Below, in pieces: positions 8,333-15,288 of a DNA stretch of 64,000 nucleotides (position 1 is the first letter of the stretch; each line of letters opens with the position of its first letter). The DNA lies in the NCBI RefSeq assembly GCF_013266755.1, contig NZ_JABRWJ010000003.1, positions 372,001 to 436,000 of the forward strand, given 5' to 3'. Made by a program: the position numbers and the translations under genes. The stretch is from Pseudaquabacterium terrae. Its GTDB lineage: Bacteria; Pseudomonadota; Gammaproteobacteria; Burkholderiales; Burkholderiaceae_C. Below the pieces are notes generated by a model that had not been told where the DNA came from, did no database searches, and saw only the letters and a program-made list of their open reading frames with translations.

Positions 8333-10289
8333 CGCACTCATCCGCCTGCGTCTCGAGACGGAACTGCGAGATCGATGCCACCAGCGCCGCCGCCTGCGCC
8401 TTCATGCTCTCCGCCGCGGCGGCCGACTGCTCGACCAGCGCCGCGTTCTGCTGCGTCATGCGGTCCAGCGTGGCCACCGAATCGTTGATGTGACCGAGGC
8501 CATCGGACTGCTCGCGCGTGCTGGCGGTGATTTCGCCTAACGTCGTATTGACGCGGCGCACGCCGGCCAGGATCTCCTGCACGCGCTCGCTGGCCGCATC
8601 GGCCAGCCGCGAGCCGCCCTGCACTTCCTCGACGCTGCCGCCGATCAGCTGCTTGATCTCCTTGGCCGCCGCCGCCGAGCGCTGAGCGAGGCTGCGCACT
8701 TCGGCCGCCACCACCGCGAAGCCGCGGCCGCTGTCGCCGGCGCGCGCCGCCTCCACCGCGGCATTCAACGCCAGGATGTTGGTCTGGAAGGCGATCGTGT
8801 CGATGGCCCCGGTGATCTCGGCGATGCGCTTGCTGCTGGCGCAGATGCCGGCCATCTTCTGCACCACGTCGCGCATCGCCGCGCCGCCGCGTTCGGCGGC
8901 GGCCGAAGCGCTGCAGGCCAGCGCGTCGGCCGAACGCGTCGCGTCCGCGGTCTGGCGCACGTTGCCGTGCACCTGCTCCATCGCCGAGGTGGTCTGCTGC
9001 AGGCGGGCCGCGGTCTCCTCGGTGCGCCGGCTCAGGTCCTGGTTGCCGCAGGCGATCTCGGCCGAGGCGAGCGAGATCGCATCCGCCGATGAACGCACCG
9101 CGCCCAGCATCTCGATGAAGCGCTGCCGCAGGCGCTCGACGCCGCTCATCATGTGGCCGATCTCATCGGCACGACCCGTGGGGACCGGGCGCGACAGGTC
9201 GCCGTCGGCCACCTGCTGCAGCGACTGCGTCAGCGACTGCAGCGGCTTGGCGACCCAGCGCCGGATCAGCAGGAACTGGCCGGCGCACAAGGCCAGCGCA
9301 GCCACTGCGAACATCGCGAGGAAGGGGGCCAGCGTGGCCCATTGCTGCTGCATCGCCTCGCGGCTGGAGACCTCGCCCACCACCAGCCAGCCGGTACCCG
9401 CGCTCGGCCGGCTGACGGCGAAACGGTCGCTCGCGCCGGGCCGCAGCACCGCGCGAACGTCGCTCAGCTCGCTGCCCGCCTTCGCGGCGCGCAAGGCACC
9501 CAGCAGCTCGGGCGCAGCGCCGGAAACCTCGGCCAGTGTGCGGCCGCGCAGCGCCGGCGGCAGCATCAGCGTCGCCTGCTTCGCATCGCCGCCGCGCGGG
9601 TCCAGGACGTAGACGCCGCCCGAGTCGAAGAAGCGCGCGCCGGCGACCATCTGCTCGAGCGAACGGTCGAACTCGCTCAGGTCGAAGGCGACGAACAAGG
9701 CGCCGACCACCTGGCCCTGCAGATCGCGCACCGGCTGCAGCCGGGTGATGAACGAGCGCCCGTACAGGCTGGCGCGGCCGACGTAATGCTTCCCGCCGAG
9801 CAGCGCCGCGTGCGCCGGATGGCCCGCATCCACCGGCATGCCGATCGCGCGCTCGCCCTTGTCGTTTTTCAACGACGTGCTGATGGCGACGAAGCCTGCG
9901 CCCTTCTTCATCAGCACCGCCGCGGCGCCGCCGGTGAACTCGGTGAACTTGTCGCAGGGGTTGTGGTACTCGTTCAGCGCGATGCCCAGCTGCGTCAGGC
10001 GGCCGTTGGCCTCGTCGAGCGTGAAGTTCTTGCCGAACTGGTCGCCGAAGACCTTGAAGAAGCGCTCGACCAGCAGCTTGGCCGTCTGGTCGTAGGCGTC
10101 CATCGCCTGGGCGACGGCCTCCACCTTCGCATCGACCCACGACACGGTGCGCTCCTGCGCGCGCTTGCTGAGCATCACCGTCATCACGGCACAGATGCCG
10201 GCCAGCACGACCAGCAGGAAGGCCCCGCCGATCAGCGTGATGCGACGCGCGACGCTGGCGCGCGGAGGGTCGATGGAGGGGGTCTGCAT
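8310..10289 (-). CDS. methyl-accepting chemotaxis protein with periplasmic Cache-type sensor domain
   Basis: A 659-residue transmembrane chemoreceptor. In order: a first membrane helix (about residues 18-40), a large periplasmic Cache-type ligand-binding region (to about 325), a second helix, a HAMP domain containing KPLQSLTQSLQQVADGD, and a cytoplasmic signalling coiled coil whose conserved hairpin tip reads IAFQTNILALNAAVEAARAG. It would signal through CheA/CheW to bias swimming; the ligand is unknown. The ATG at 10289 has GGAGACA just upstream and is preferred to a start 24 nt earlier. Its 3' end overlaps dhaK tail to tail. Confidence 0.9.
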   Translation of the reverse strand: MQTPSIDPPRASVARRITLIGGAFLLVVLAGICAVMTVMLSKRAQERTVSWVDAKVEAVAQAMDAYDQTAKLLVERFFKVFGDQFGKNFTLDEANGRLTQLGIALNEYHNPCDKFTEFTGGAAAVLMKKGAGFVAISTSLKNDKGERAIGMPVDAGHPAHAALLGGKHYVGRASLYGRSFITRLQPVRDLQGQVVGALFVAFDLSEFDRSLEQMVAGARFFDSGGVYVLDPRGGDAKQATLMLPPALRGRTLAEVSGAAPELLGALRAAKAGSELSDVRAVLRPGASDRFAVSRPSAGTGWLVVGEVSSREAMQQQWATLAPFLAMFAVAALALCAGQFLLIRRWVAKPLQSLTQSLQQVADGDLSRPVPTGRADEIGHMMSGVERLRQRFIEMLGAVRSSADAISLASAEIACGNQDLSRRTEETAARLQQTTSAMEQVHGNVRQTADATRSADALACSASAAAERGGAAMRDVVQKMAGICASSKRIAEITGAIDTIAFQTNILALNAAVEAARAGDSGRGFAVVAAEVRSLAQRSAAAAKEIKQLIGGSVEEVQGGSRLADAASERVQEILAGVRRVNTTLGEITASTREQSDGLGHINDSVATLDRMTQQNAALVEQSAAAAESMKAQAAALVASISQFRLETQADECVTSAETA

Positions 10290-10346
10290 GAGCTGTCTCC
10301 TGTTGGCTTGCACCCACGGTATCGGTCTGATGTGAATTTTCTTTAG

Positions 10347-10375
10347 TTGATCGTTTTAGATTGATTTATTATGTG
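10347..10375 (+). promoter_or_regulatory. possible promoter of the porin gene
   Basis: In the 181-nt AT-rich gap between the divergent chemoreceptor and porin genes, TTGATC (10347-10352) and TATGTG (10370-10375) are separated by 17 nt, about 95 nt before the porin ATG. Both hexamers are imperfect. The same stretch must also hold the chemoreceptor promoter on the other strand, which I could not identify. Confidence 0.3.
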
Positions 10376-10470
10376 TCAGTCGCTGTAACGCATTGAGCCT
10401 GAAAGCTGCGTTCGACCGTCGAAGTCGGCGACTGCAACATGTAATTCCATCAATCGGAGACTCATTTCCT

Positions 10471-11436
10471 ATGAAAACGTATGTGGTAGCGGGGTTGGCC
10501 GCGCTGGCTTGTTCGGCGGGCGCCTGGGCCCAGTCGTCGGTCACCGCCTTCGGCTTCATCGAGGCGCAGGTGGGTCGCCAGACCCAGGACGCGCCGGGCA
10601 CGAAGCTGTTCGACATGGGCGGCAGCCGCCTCGGCTTCAAAGGCGATGAAGACCTCGGCGACGGCCTGAAGGCCTCGTTCTATCTGGAGCACCGGCTGAA
10701 TCCGGACGACGGCACCAGCGGCGGCGGCGCCACGTTCTGGAAGGGCGGCTCGTGGGTCGGCCTGAGCGGCCCGGCGATGGGCTCGATCAAGCTCGGCCGC
10801 TGGTGGTCGCAGGCCTTCCTGAAGTCGCAGTTCGCGTCCGACCCGTTCGGCATGGGCACGCTGGGCGAAGGCACCTACGGCACGGTCGGCTGCGGCCCGG
10901 CCTTCCGCGGCGGCTGCCTCGGCGCCTTCTGGGTCAACAACTCGGTGAGCTACGAGAACTCGTTCGGCGGCTTCAGCTTCGGCGGCCAGGTGTCGGTCGA
11001 GCCCGTGGGCTCGGGCGACAAGAAGCGCCCGGCCAACGTCGGCGTCAGTTATGGCGCCGGGCCGGTGTACATCGGCGCGGGCCACGAGGTCTCCAACGAC
11101 GGCGACAAGGACTCGCGCTGGAGCTCCTTCGCGGCCACCTATGACCTGGAGGCGGTCAAGCTCTACCTCGGCTACGGCACGGGCCAGGATGCGGCCAAGG
11201 TCAAGCGCAAGAACGTGATCGCCGGCTTCACCATCCCGCTCGGCGTGAGCCAGATCATCGGCTCGATCGACCTGCAGGACCAGGGTGGCGTGCGCGTCGA
11301 ACAGCTGCTGTCGCTGGGCTACAAGTACCACCTGTCCAAGCGCACCAACGTCTTTGCCGTGGTCGCCAACGACAACAAGGCGCCGGCCGGCACCAACAAG
11401 ACGGGCTACGCGCTCGGCATGTTCCACGCCTTCTGA
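10471..11436 (+). CDS. outer-membrane general porin (Porin_4 type)
   Basis: A 321-residue outer-membrane porin with a Sec signal peptide (MKTYVVAGLAALACSAGAWA, cleavage before QSS). The mature protein has the usual start for betaproteobacterial trimeric porins (SSVTAFGFIEAQV), the loop motif SRLGFKGDEDLGDGLKA, and a C-terminal phenylalanine (GMFHAF) for recognition by the BAM complex. It is slightly shorter than the common 330-390 residues but shows no break. The ATG at 10471 has GGAGA 10 nt upstream. It forms a passive pore for small hydrophilic solutes. A stem-loop follows the stop codon directly. Confidence 0.9.
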   Translation: MKTYVVAGLAALACSAGAWAQSSVTAFGFIEAQVGRQTQDAPGTKLFDMGGSRLGFKGDEDLGDGLKASFYLEHRLNPDDGTSGGGATFWKGGSWVGLSGPAMGSIKLGRWWSQAFLKSQFASDPFGMGTLGEGTYGTVGCGPAFRGGCLGAFWVNNSVSYENSFGGFSFGGQVSVEPVGSGDKKRPANVGVSYGAGPVYIGAGHEVSNDGDKDSRWSSFAATYDLEAVKLYLGYGTGQDAAKVKRKNVIAGFTIPLGVSQIIGSIDLQDQGGVRVEQLLSLGYKYHLSKRTNVFAVVANDNKAPAGTNKTGYALGMFHAF

Positions 11437-11446
11437 CTTTCCGGAC

Positions 11447-11481
11447 GTGATGCTGCCGCTTGAGCGAGCCGGCAGCATCAC
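11447..11481. terminator. stem-loop after the porin gene
   Basis: A perfect 12-bp inverted repeat, GTGATGCTGCCG (11447-11458) and CGGCAGCATCAC (11470-11481), with an 11-nt loop, starts 10 nt after the porin stop. There is no T-run after it, so it may protect the mRNA 3' end or work with another factor rather than act as a classical intrinsic terminator. Confidence 0.55.
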
Positions 11482-11618
11482 CCGACGCGGCGGCTCAGGG
11501 CGGCCGCGTCGGCTTGGCGCCGCGCACGGGAACGCGCGGCGCGCTTTTGCAGCTCGAGCCGCTTCGAATCACGGATGCGTTGACGCCGCGCCTGAACTGC
11601 AGGCATCATTCGCGCCCC

Positions 11619-11690
11619 ATGCGTCCGCAACCGATCGCCATCACCATTACCACCACGACCGCGCAGCGGGACGTGGCGGTGGGCATCTAG
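11619..11690 (+). CDS. threonine/isoleucine-rich attenuator leader peptide (thrL-like)
   Basis: A 23-codon reading frame (ATG 11619, TAG 11688) whose product starts MRPQP, carries I-A-ITITTTT in the middle, and ends DVAVGI. Nine consecutive codons (11634-11660) hold five threonines and three isoleucines. It lies 93 nt upstream of a homoserine dehydrogenase gene and is followed by a rho-independent terminator, the arrangement of the enteric thrL leader. Ribosome stalling at the threonine/isoleucine codons when charged tRNA is scarce would allow read-through into hom. The ribosome-binding site is weak. The composition, position and RNA folding together make chance unlikely. Confidence 0.8.
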   Translation: MRPQPIAITITTTTAQRDVAVGI

Positions 11691-11750
11691 CAAGACAGAC
11701 GCTTTACACCCCCAGGCCCCGCCAGCGATGGACGGGGCCTTGTTGTTTCT
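11650..11750 (+). promoter_or_regulatory. transcription attenuator upstream of hom, with alternative RNA hairpins
   Basis: Four pairing regions can be drawn by eye. Region 1, CCACCACG (11650-11657, threonine codons), pairs with region 2 (11672-11682, CGTGG and TGG around a 3-nt bulge) as a pause hairpin. TGGCGG in region 2 (11674-11679) can instead pair with CCGCCA in region 3 (11719-11724) as an antiterminator. Region 3 also forms the 5' side of the terminator with region 4, CGGGGCCT (11733-11740). A ribosome stalled on the threonine codons leaves region 2 free; one that reaches the stop codon covers it. This is inferred from base pairing, without folding energies. Confidence 0.7.
11714..11750 (+). 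terminator. rho-independent terminator of the hom attenuator
   Basis: The stem AGGCCCCG (11714-11721) with CGGGGCCT (11733-11740) is perfect over 8 bp, with an 11-nt loop, and runs into the T-rich tract TGTTGTTTCT. It ends 33 nt before the hom start codon and 60 nt after the leader stop codon, so it must be bypassed for hom to be transcribed from an upstream promoter. Confidence 0.8.
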
Positions 11751-11783
11751 CCGTTCCGCCGCCGGCTCACAACGGAGAAACCC

Positions 11784-13127
11784 ATGCCCCCTTCCCACGT
11801 TCCCGGCGCGCCGTCCCCGGCGCGACCACCGATGCGCGTCGGCCTGCTCGGCAGCGGCGTCGTCGGCTCCGGCACCTGCCGCGTGCTCGAACGCAACCGC
11901 GCGCTGATCCGCGCACGCGCCGGCCGCGACATCACGCTGACGATGCTGGCCGCGCGCAACCTGCCGCGCGCGCGGCAGCTGGTCGGACCCGAGGTGGAGG
12001 TCGTCGACGATGCGATGCGCGTGGTGCGGCATCCGTTGATCGACGTCGTGGTCGAGGTGATCGGCGGCTGCACGGTCGCGCGTGAGCTGGTTCTGCAGGC
12101 GATCGCGCACGGCAAGCACGTGGTCACCGCCAACAAGGCGCTGCTGGCACTGCACGGCGACGAGATCTTCGCGGCCGCACGCGCCCAGGGCGTGATGGTC
12201 GCCTTCGAGGGCGCGGTGGCGGTCAGCATCCCGATCGTCAAGGCGCTGCGCGAGGGGCTGACGGCCAACCGCATCGAGTGGGTCGCCGGCATCGTCAACG
12301 GCACCAGCAACTACATCCTGACCGAGATGCGCGACAAGGGCGTGGCCTTCGCGGCCGCGCTGGCCGAAGCGCAACGGCTGGGCTATGCCGAAGCCGACCC
12401 GCGCTTCGACGTCGAGGGCATCGACGCCGGCCACAAGCTCGCGCTGCTGGCGAGCATGGCCTTCGGCATGCCGCTGCGCTTCGACGCGATGCACATCGAG
12501 GGCATCGGCGCGCTGCAGGCGGCCGACTTCCGGCATGCCGAGCAGCTGGGCTACCGCATCAAGCTGCTCGGCGTGGCGCGGCGCCAGGCCGCGGGCATCG
12601 AGCTGCGCGTGCATCCGGCGCTGGTGCCCGCCCGCTCGTTGATGGCCGGCGTCGACGGCTCGATGAACGCGGTGATGGTCAAGGGCGACGCCGCCGGGCT
12701 GACGATGTACTACGGCGCCGGCGCGGGCTCGGAGCAGACCGCGTCGGCCGTCATCGCCGACCTGGTCGACGTGGCGCGGCTGGCCGATGCCGAGCCCGCG
12801 CAGCGCGCGCCGGCACTGGCGTTCCCGCCGGAAGCGCAATCGGCTTGGGCCGTGCTGCCGCTGGCCGAGCTGGTGACGCGGCACTACTTGCGCGTGCCGG
12901 TGTGCGATGGCGATGCCGTGCTCGACGACGTGCTGGACGTGCTGGCGCGCCACGGCATCACGATCGATACGCATCGCGATGCGATCAGCGGCGCCGGCGG
13001 CCGCGAGCTGCTGTTCGTGACGCAGGACGCGCAGGAGGCCACGATGTGCGCGGCCATCACCGCATTGCAGGCGCTGCGCTGCGTGCGCGCAGCGGCCGTG
13101 CGCCTTCGAGTCGAGATGCTGGCGTAG
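11784..13127 (+). CDS. hom: homoserine dehydrogenase
   Basis: A 447-residue NAD(P)-dependent oxidoreductase reducing aspartate semialdehyde to homoserine, the branch point to threonine, isoleucine and methionine. A proline-rich leader of about 16 residues precedes the nucleotide-binding GLLGSGVVGSG motif. The catalytic domain carries TANKALLA and GIVNGTSNYILTEM, with the substrate-binding region FDVEGIDAGHKLALL, and a C-terminal ACT-type regulatory domain begins near residue 370. The ATG at 11784 has GGAGAA 4 nt upstream. No thrB, thrC or aspartokinase gene follows, so this is a stand-alone copy; a second hom linked to thrC may exist elsewhere. Its attenuator points to control by threonine/isoleucine supply. 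Confidence 0.92.
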   Translation: MPPSHVPGAPSPARPPMRVGLLGSGVVGSGTCRVLERNRALIRARAGRDITLTMLAARNLPRARQLVGPEVEVVDDAMRVVRHPLIDVVVEVIGGCTVARELVLQAIAHGKHVVTANKALLALHGDEIFAAARAQGVMVAFEGAVAVSIPIVKALREGLTANRIEWVAGIVNGTSNYILTEMRDKGVAFAAALAEAQRLGYAEADPRFDVEGIDAGHKLALLASMAFGMPLRFDAMHIEGIGALQAADFRHAEQLGYRIKLLGVARRQAAGIELRVHPALVPARSLMAGVDGSMNAVMVKGDAAGLTMYYGAGAGSEQTASAVIADLVDVARLADAEPAQRAPALAFPPEAQSAWAVLPLAELVTRHYLRVPVCDGDAVLDDVLDVLARHGITIDTHRDAISGAGGRELLFVTQDAQEATMCAAITALQALRCVRAAAVRLRVEMLA

Positions 13128-13154
13128 CTCGCACCACCGCAGCCGCAGCGGCGC

Positions 13155-13172
13155 GCACGACATATCGTGCCG
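13155..13172. promoter_or_regulatory. palindromic site upstream of the HAD-M20 gene pair
   Basis: In the 157-nt gap after hom, GCACGA and TCGTGC form a perfect dyad around CATA (13155-13170). The 12-mer CATATCGTGCCG (13161-13172) occurs again at 49959-49970, in front of the class III aminotransferase gene, at a similar distance (about 115-120 nt) from the start codon. It may be a shared operator. Confidence 0.4.
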
Positions 13173-13284
13173 CCGCAGCGCGCACAACAGGATGGCGTGC
13201 CGTGCGGGCACGCCGATTCGGTGCCCGCGCGCGCCGCCACCCACCTAAGCTTTCGGGCATTCCGAACCCCTTCGCGAGCCCGCC

Positions 13285-13983
13285 ATGCCCCTGCAGCAAT
13301 TCAAGGTCCTCACCTTCGACGTCGTCGGCACCTTGATCGACTTCGAGCGCGGCATGCTCGACTACCTGCGCCGCGCAGTGCCGGGCAGCGACGTCAGCGA
13401 CGACAGGTTCCTCGCCGCCTACCGCCAGGCGCGCAAGCGCCGCGACACCATCGCCTACCCCGACGACCTGGAGCCGGTGTGGCACCTGATCGCGCCGCAG
13501 CTCGGCCTGCCCGACAGCATGGCGCTGGCGCGCGGCTTTCGCGACTCGGTGGCCGAATGGCCGGCGTTCCCCGATTCGGCAGCCGCGCTGAAGCGCCTGC
13601 GCGCTCGCTTCAAGCTGGTGACGATGACCAATGCGCAGTCGTGGGCGCTGAAGCACTTCTCGCGCACGCTGGGCGACCCGTTCGACCTCGAGCTCAGCTG
13701 CGACGACGCGCTGTGTGAGAAGCCCGACCCGCGTTACTTTGCTTATGCGCGCGGCCGCTACGAAGGCGCCTGGGGCTTCCGGCAGGCCGACAACCTGCAC
13801 GTGGCGCAGAGCCAGTACCACGACATCGGCGTGTCGAAGCGGCTGGGCATCGGCACCTGCTGGATCGAGCGCCGCCATGGGCTGAAGGACTCCGGCGGCA
13901 CGATCGAGTCCGAGCACACGACGCCGGACTACCACTTCCACACGCTGGCCCAGCTGGCCGACGCCGTCGACGCGGGCCGGTGA
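13285..13983 (+). CDS. HAD-superfamily hydrolase, haloacid dehalogenase type II-like
   Basis: A 232-residue cytosolic HAD enzyme. Motif I is FDVVGTLID with the probable nucleophile Asp12; the motif III lysine lies in CEKPDPRYF; a helical cap domain fills residues about 20-100. Type II haloacid dehalogenases have this architecture and hydrolyse 2-haloacids, but many relatives act on phosphorylated or unknown substrates, so the reaction is open. Its stop codon overlaps the start of the M20 amidohydrolase gene by one base (TGATG), so the two form an operon. A second, diverged member of the family is encoded at 52207-52872. Confidence 0.82.
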   Translation: MPLQQFKVLTFDVVGTLIDFERGMLDYLRRAVPGSDVSDDRFLAAYRQARKRRDTIAYPDDLEPVWHLIAPQLGLPDSMALARGFRDSVAEWPAFPDSAAALKRLRARFKLVTMTNAQSWALKHFSRTLGDPFDLELSCDDALCEKPDPRYFAYARGRYEGAWGFRQADNLHVAQSQYHDIGVSKRLGIGTCWIERRHGLKDSGGTIESEHTTPDYHFHTLAQLADAVDAGR

Positions 13984-15182
13984 TGCCGACGGCCCCCAGC
14001 GAGGTCGACGACCTCGTGCCGGCGCTGGTCGCGCTGCGGCGTGACCTGCACGCCCATCCCGAGCTCGCGTTCCAGGAACGGCGCACCGCCGGCATCGTCG
14101 CCGGCGCGCTGCGCCTGCTCGGCCTGGAGGTGCACGAGGGCCTGGCCGACACCGGCGTGGTCGGCACGCTGCGCATCGGCCACGGCACGCGCAGCGTCGG
14201 CCTGCGCGCGGACATGGATGCGCTGCCGATGGTCGAGCTCGGCCGCAGCGCCCATGCCAGCCGCCATGCCGGCGCGCACCACGGCTGCGGCCACGACGGC
14301 CACACGGCGATGCTGCTCGGTGCCGCGCGCCACTTGGCCCGCACGCGAAGCTTCGACGGCACCGTGCACTTCATCTTCCAGCCCGCCGAGGAGGGCCAGG
14401 GCGGCGGCCGACGCATGGTCGAGCAGGGCCTGTTCGAGCGCTTTGCGTGCGACGCGGTCTACGCGCTGCACAACTGGCCCGACCTGCCGCTGGGCCAGGC
14501 GCAGACGCGGCCCGGGCCGATCATGGCCGCGGCCGACCGCTTCGACATCGTGCTGCGCGGCCGCGGCGGCCATGCCGCGCAGCCGCAGCACACGCCGGAC
14601 GCGATCCTCGCCGCGGGCCAGCTGGTCACCGCGCTGAACACCATCGTCGCGCGCCGCATCGACCCCAACGATGCGGCGGTGCTGTCGGTCACGCGCATCG
14701 AAGGCGGCCACAGCCACAACGTGCTGCCGGCCGAGGTGACGATCACCGGCACCGTGCGCAGCTTCGACCCCGCCGTGCAGGACCGCATCGAAGCCGCGCT
14801 GCGCGACACCGTGGCCGGCGTGGCGCTGGCCAGCGGCACCACGGCGGACGTGAGCTATACGCGTTATTACCCGGCGACGATCAACAGCGCGCCCGAAGCC
14901 GCGCTGGCGCTGGCGGCGGCCCAAGCGGTGGGCTTGGACGCCGCGGTCGCACCGCGCCCCGCCTTCACGTCGGAAGACTTTTCCTTCCTGCTGCGCGAGC
15001 GCCCCGGCGCCTACTTGTGGCTGGGCCAGGGCCGCACCGACCCGGGGCCCGACGGCGAACGCCCGCTGCACCACCCCTGCTACGACTTCAACGACGACGC
15101 GCTGCCGCTGGGCGTGCGCTGGTTCTGCGAAGTGGCCGAACGCGCGCTGGCGCCCCCTTCGGTGGTCGTCGGGCCGGCCTGA
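13983..15182 (+). CDS. M20 family amidohydrolase (hippurate hydrolase/aminoacylase-like)
   Basis: A 399-residue metal-dependent amidohydrolase expected to cleave an N-acyl amino acid or similar amide in the cytosol. Metal-binding motifs are present: GLRADMDALPM, GCGHDGHTAML and the catalytic glutamates in QPAEEGQGGGRRM, then the dimerisation (lid) domain from about residue 185 with RGRGGHAAQPQHTPD, and the late histidine in LHHPCYDFND. The ATG at 13983 overlaps the preceding stop codon; a GTG one codon earlier is possible. Pairing with a HAD enzyme under one promoter suggests a small degradation unit, substrate unknown. Confidence 0.88.
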   Translation: MPTAPSEVDDLVPALVALRRDLHAHPELAFQERRTAGIVAGALRLLGLEVHEGLADTGVVGTLRIGHGTRSVGLRADMDALPMVELGRSAHASRHAGAHHGCGHDGHTAMLLGAARHLARTRSFDGTVHFIFQPAEEGQGGGRRMVEQGLFERFACDAVYALHNWPDLPLGQAQTRPGPIMAAADRFDIVLRGRGGHAAQPQHTPDAILAAGQLVTALNTIVARRIDPNDAAVLSVTRIEGGHSHNVLPAEVTITGTVRSFDPAVQDRIEAALRDTVAGVALASGTTADVSYTRYYPATINSAPEAALALAAAQAVGLDAAVAPRPAFTSEDFSFLLRERPGAYLWLGQGRTDPGPDGERPLHHPCYDFNDDALPLGVRWFCEVAERALAPPSVVVGPA

Positions 15183-15288
15183 GCGGCCGCGCCCTTCACC
15201 GGCTGGCATCGAGGCGCGATACTCCGGCGCGCGACATGGCCTGCCCACCCCCCGCGTGTGTGCCGGCCCACGCGGGGAGAAACAGCGA

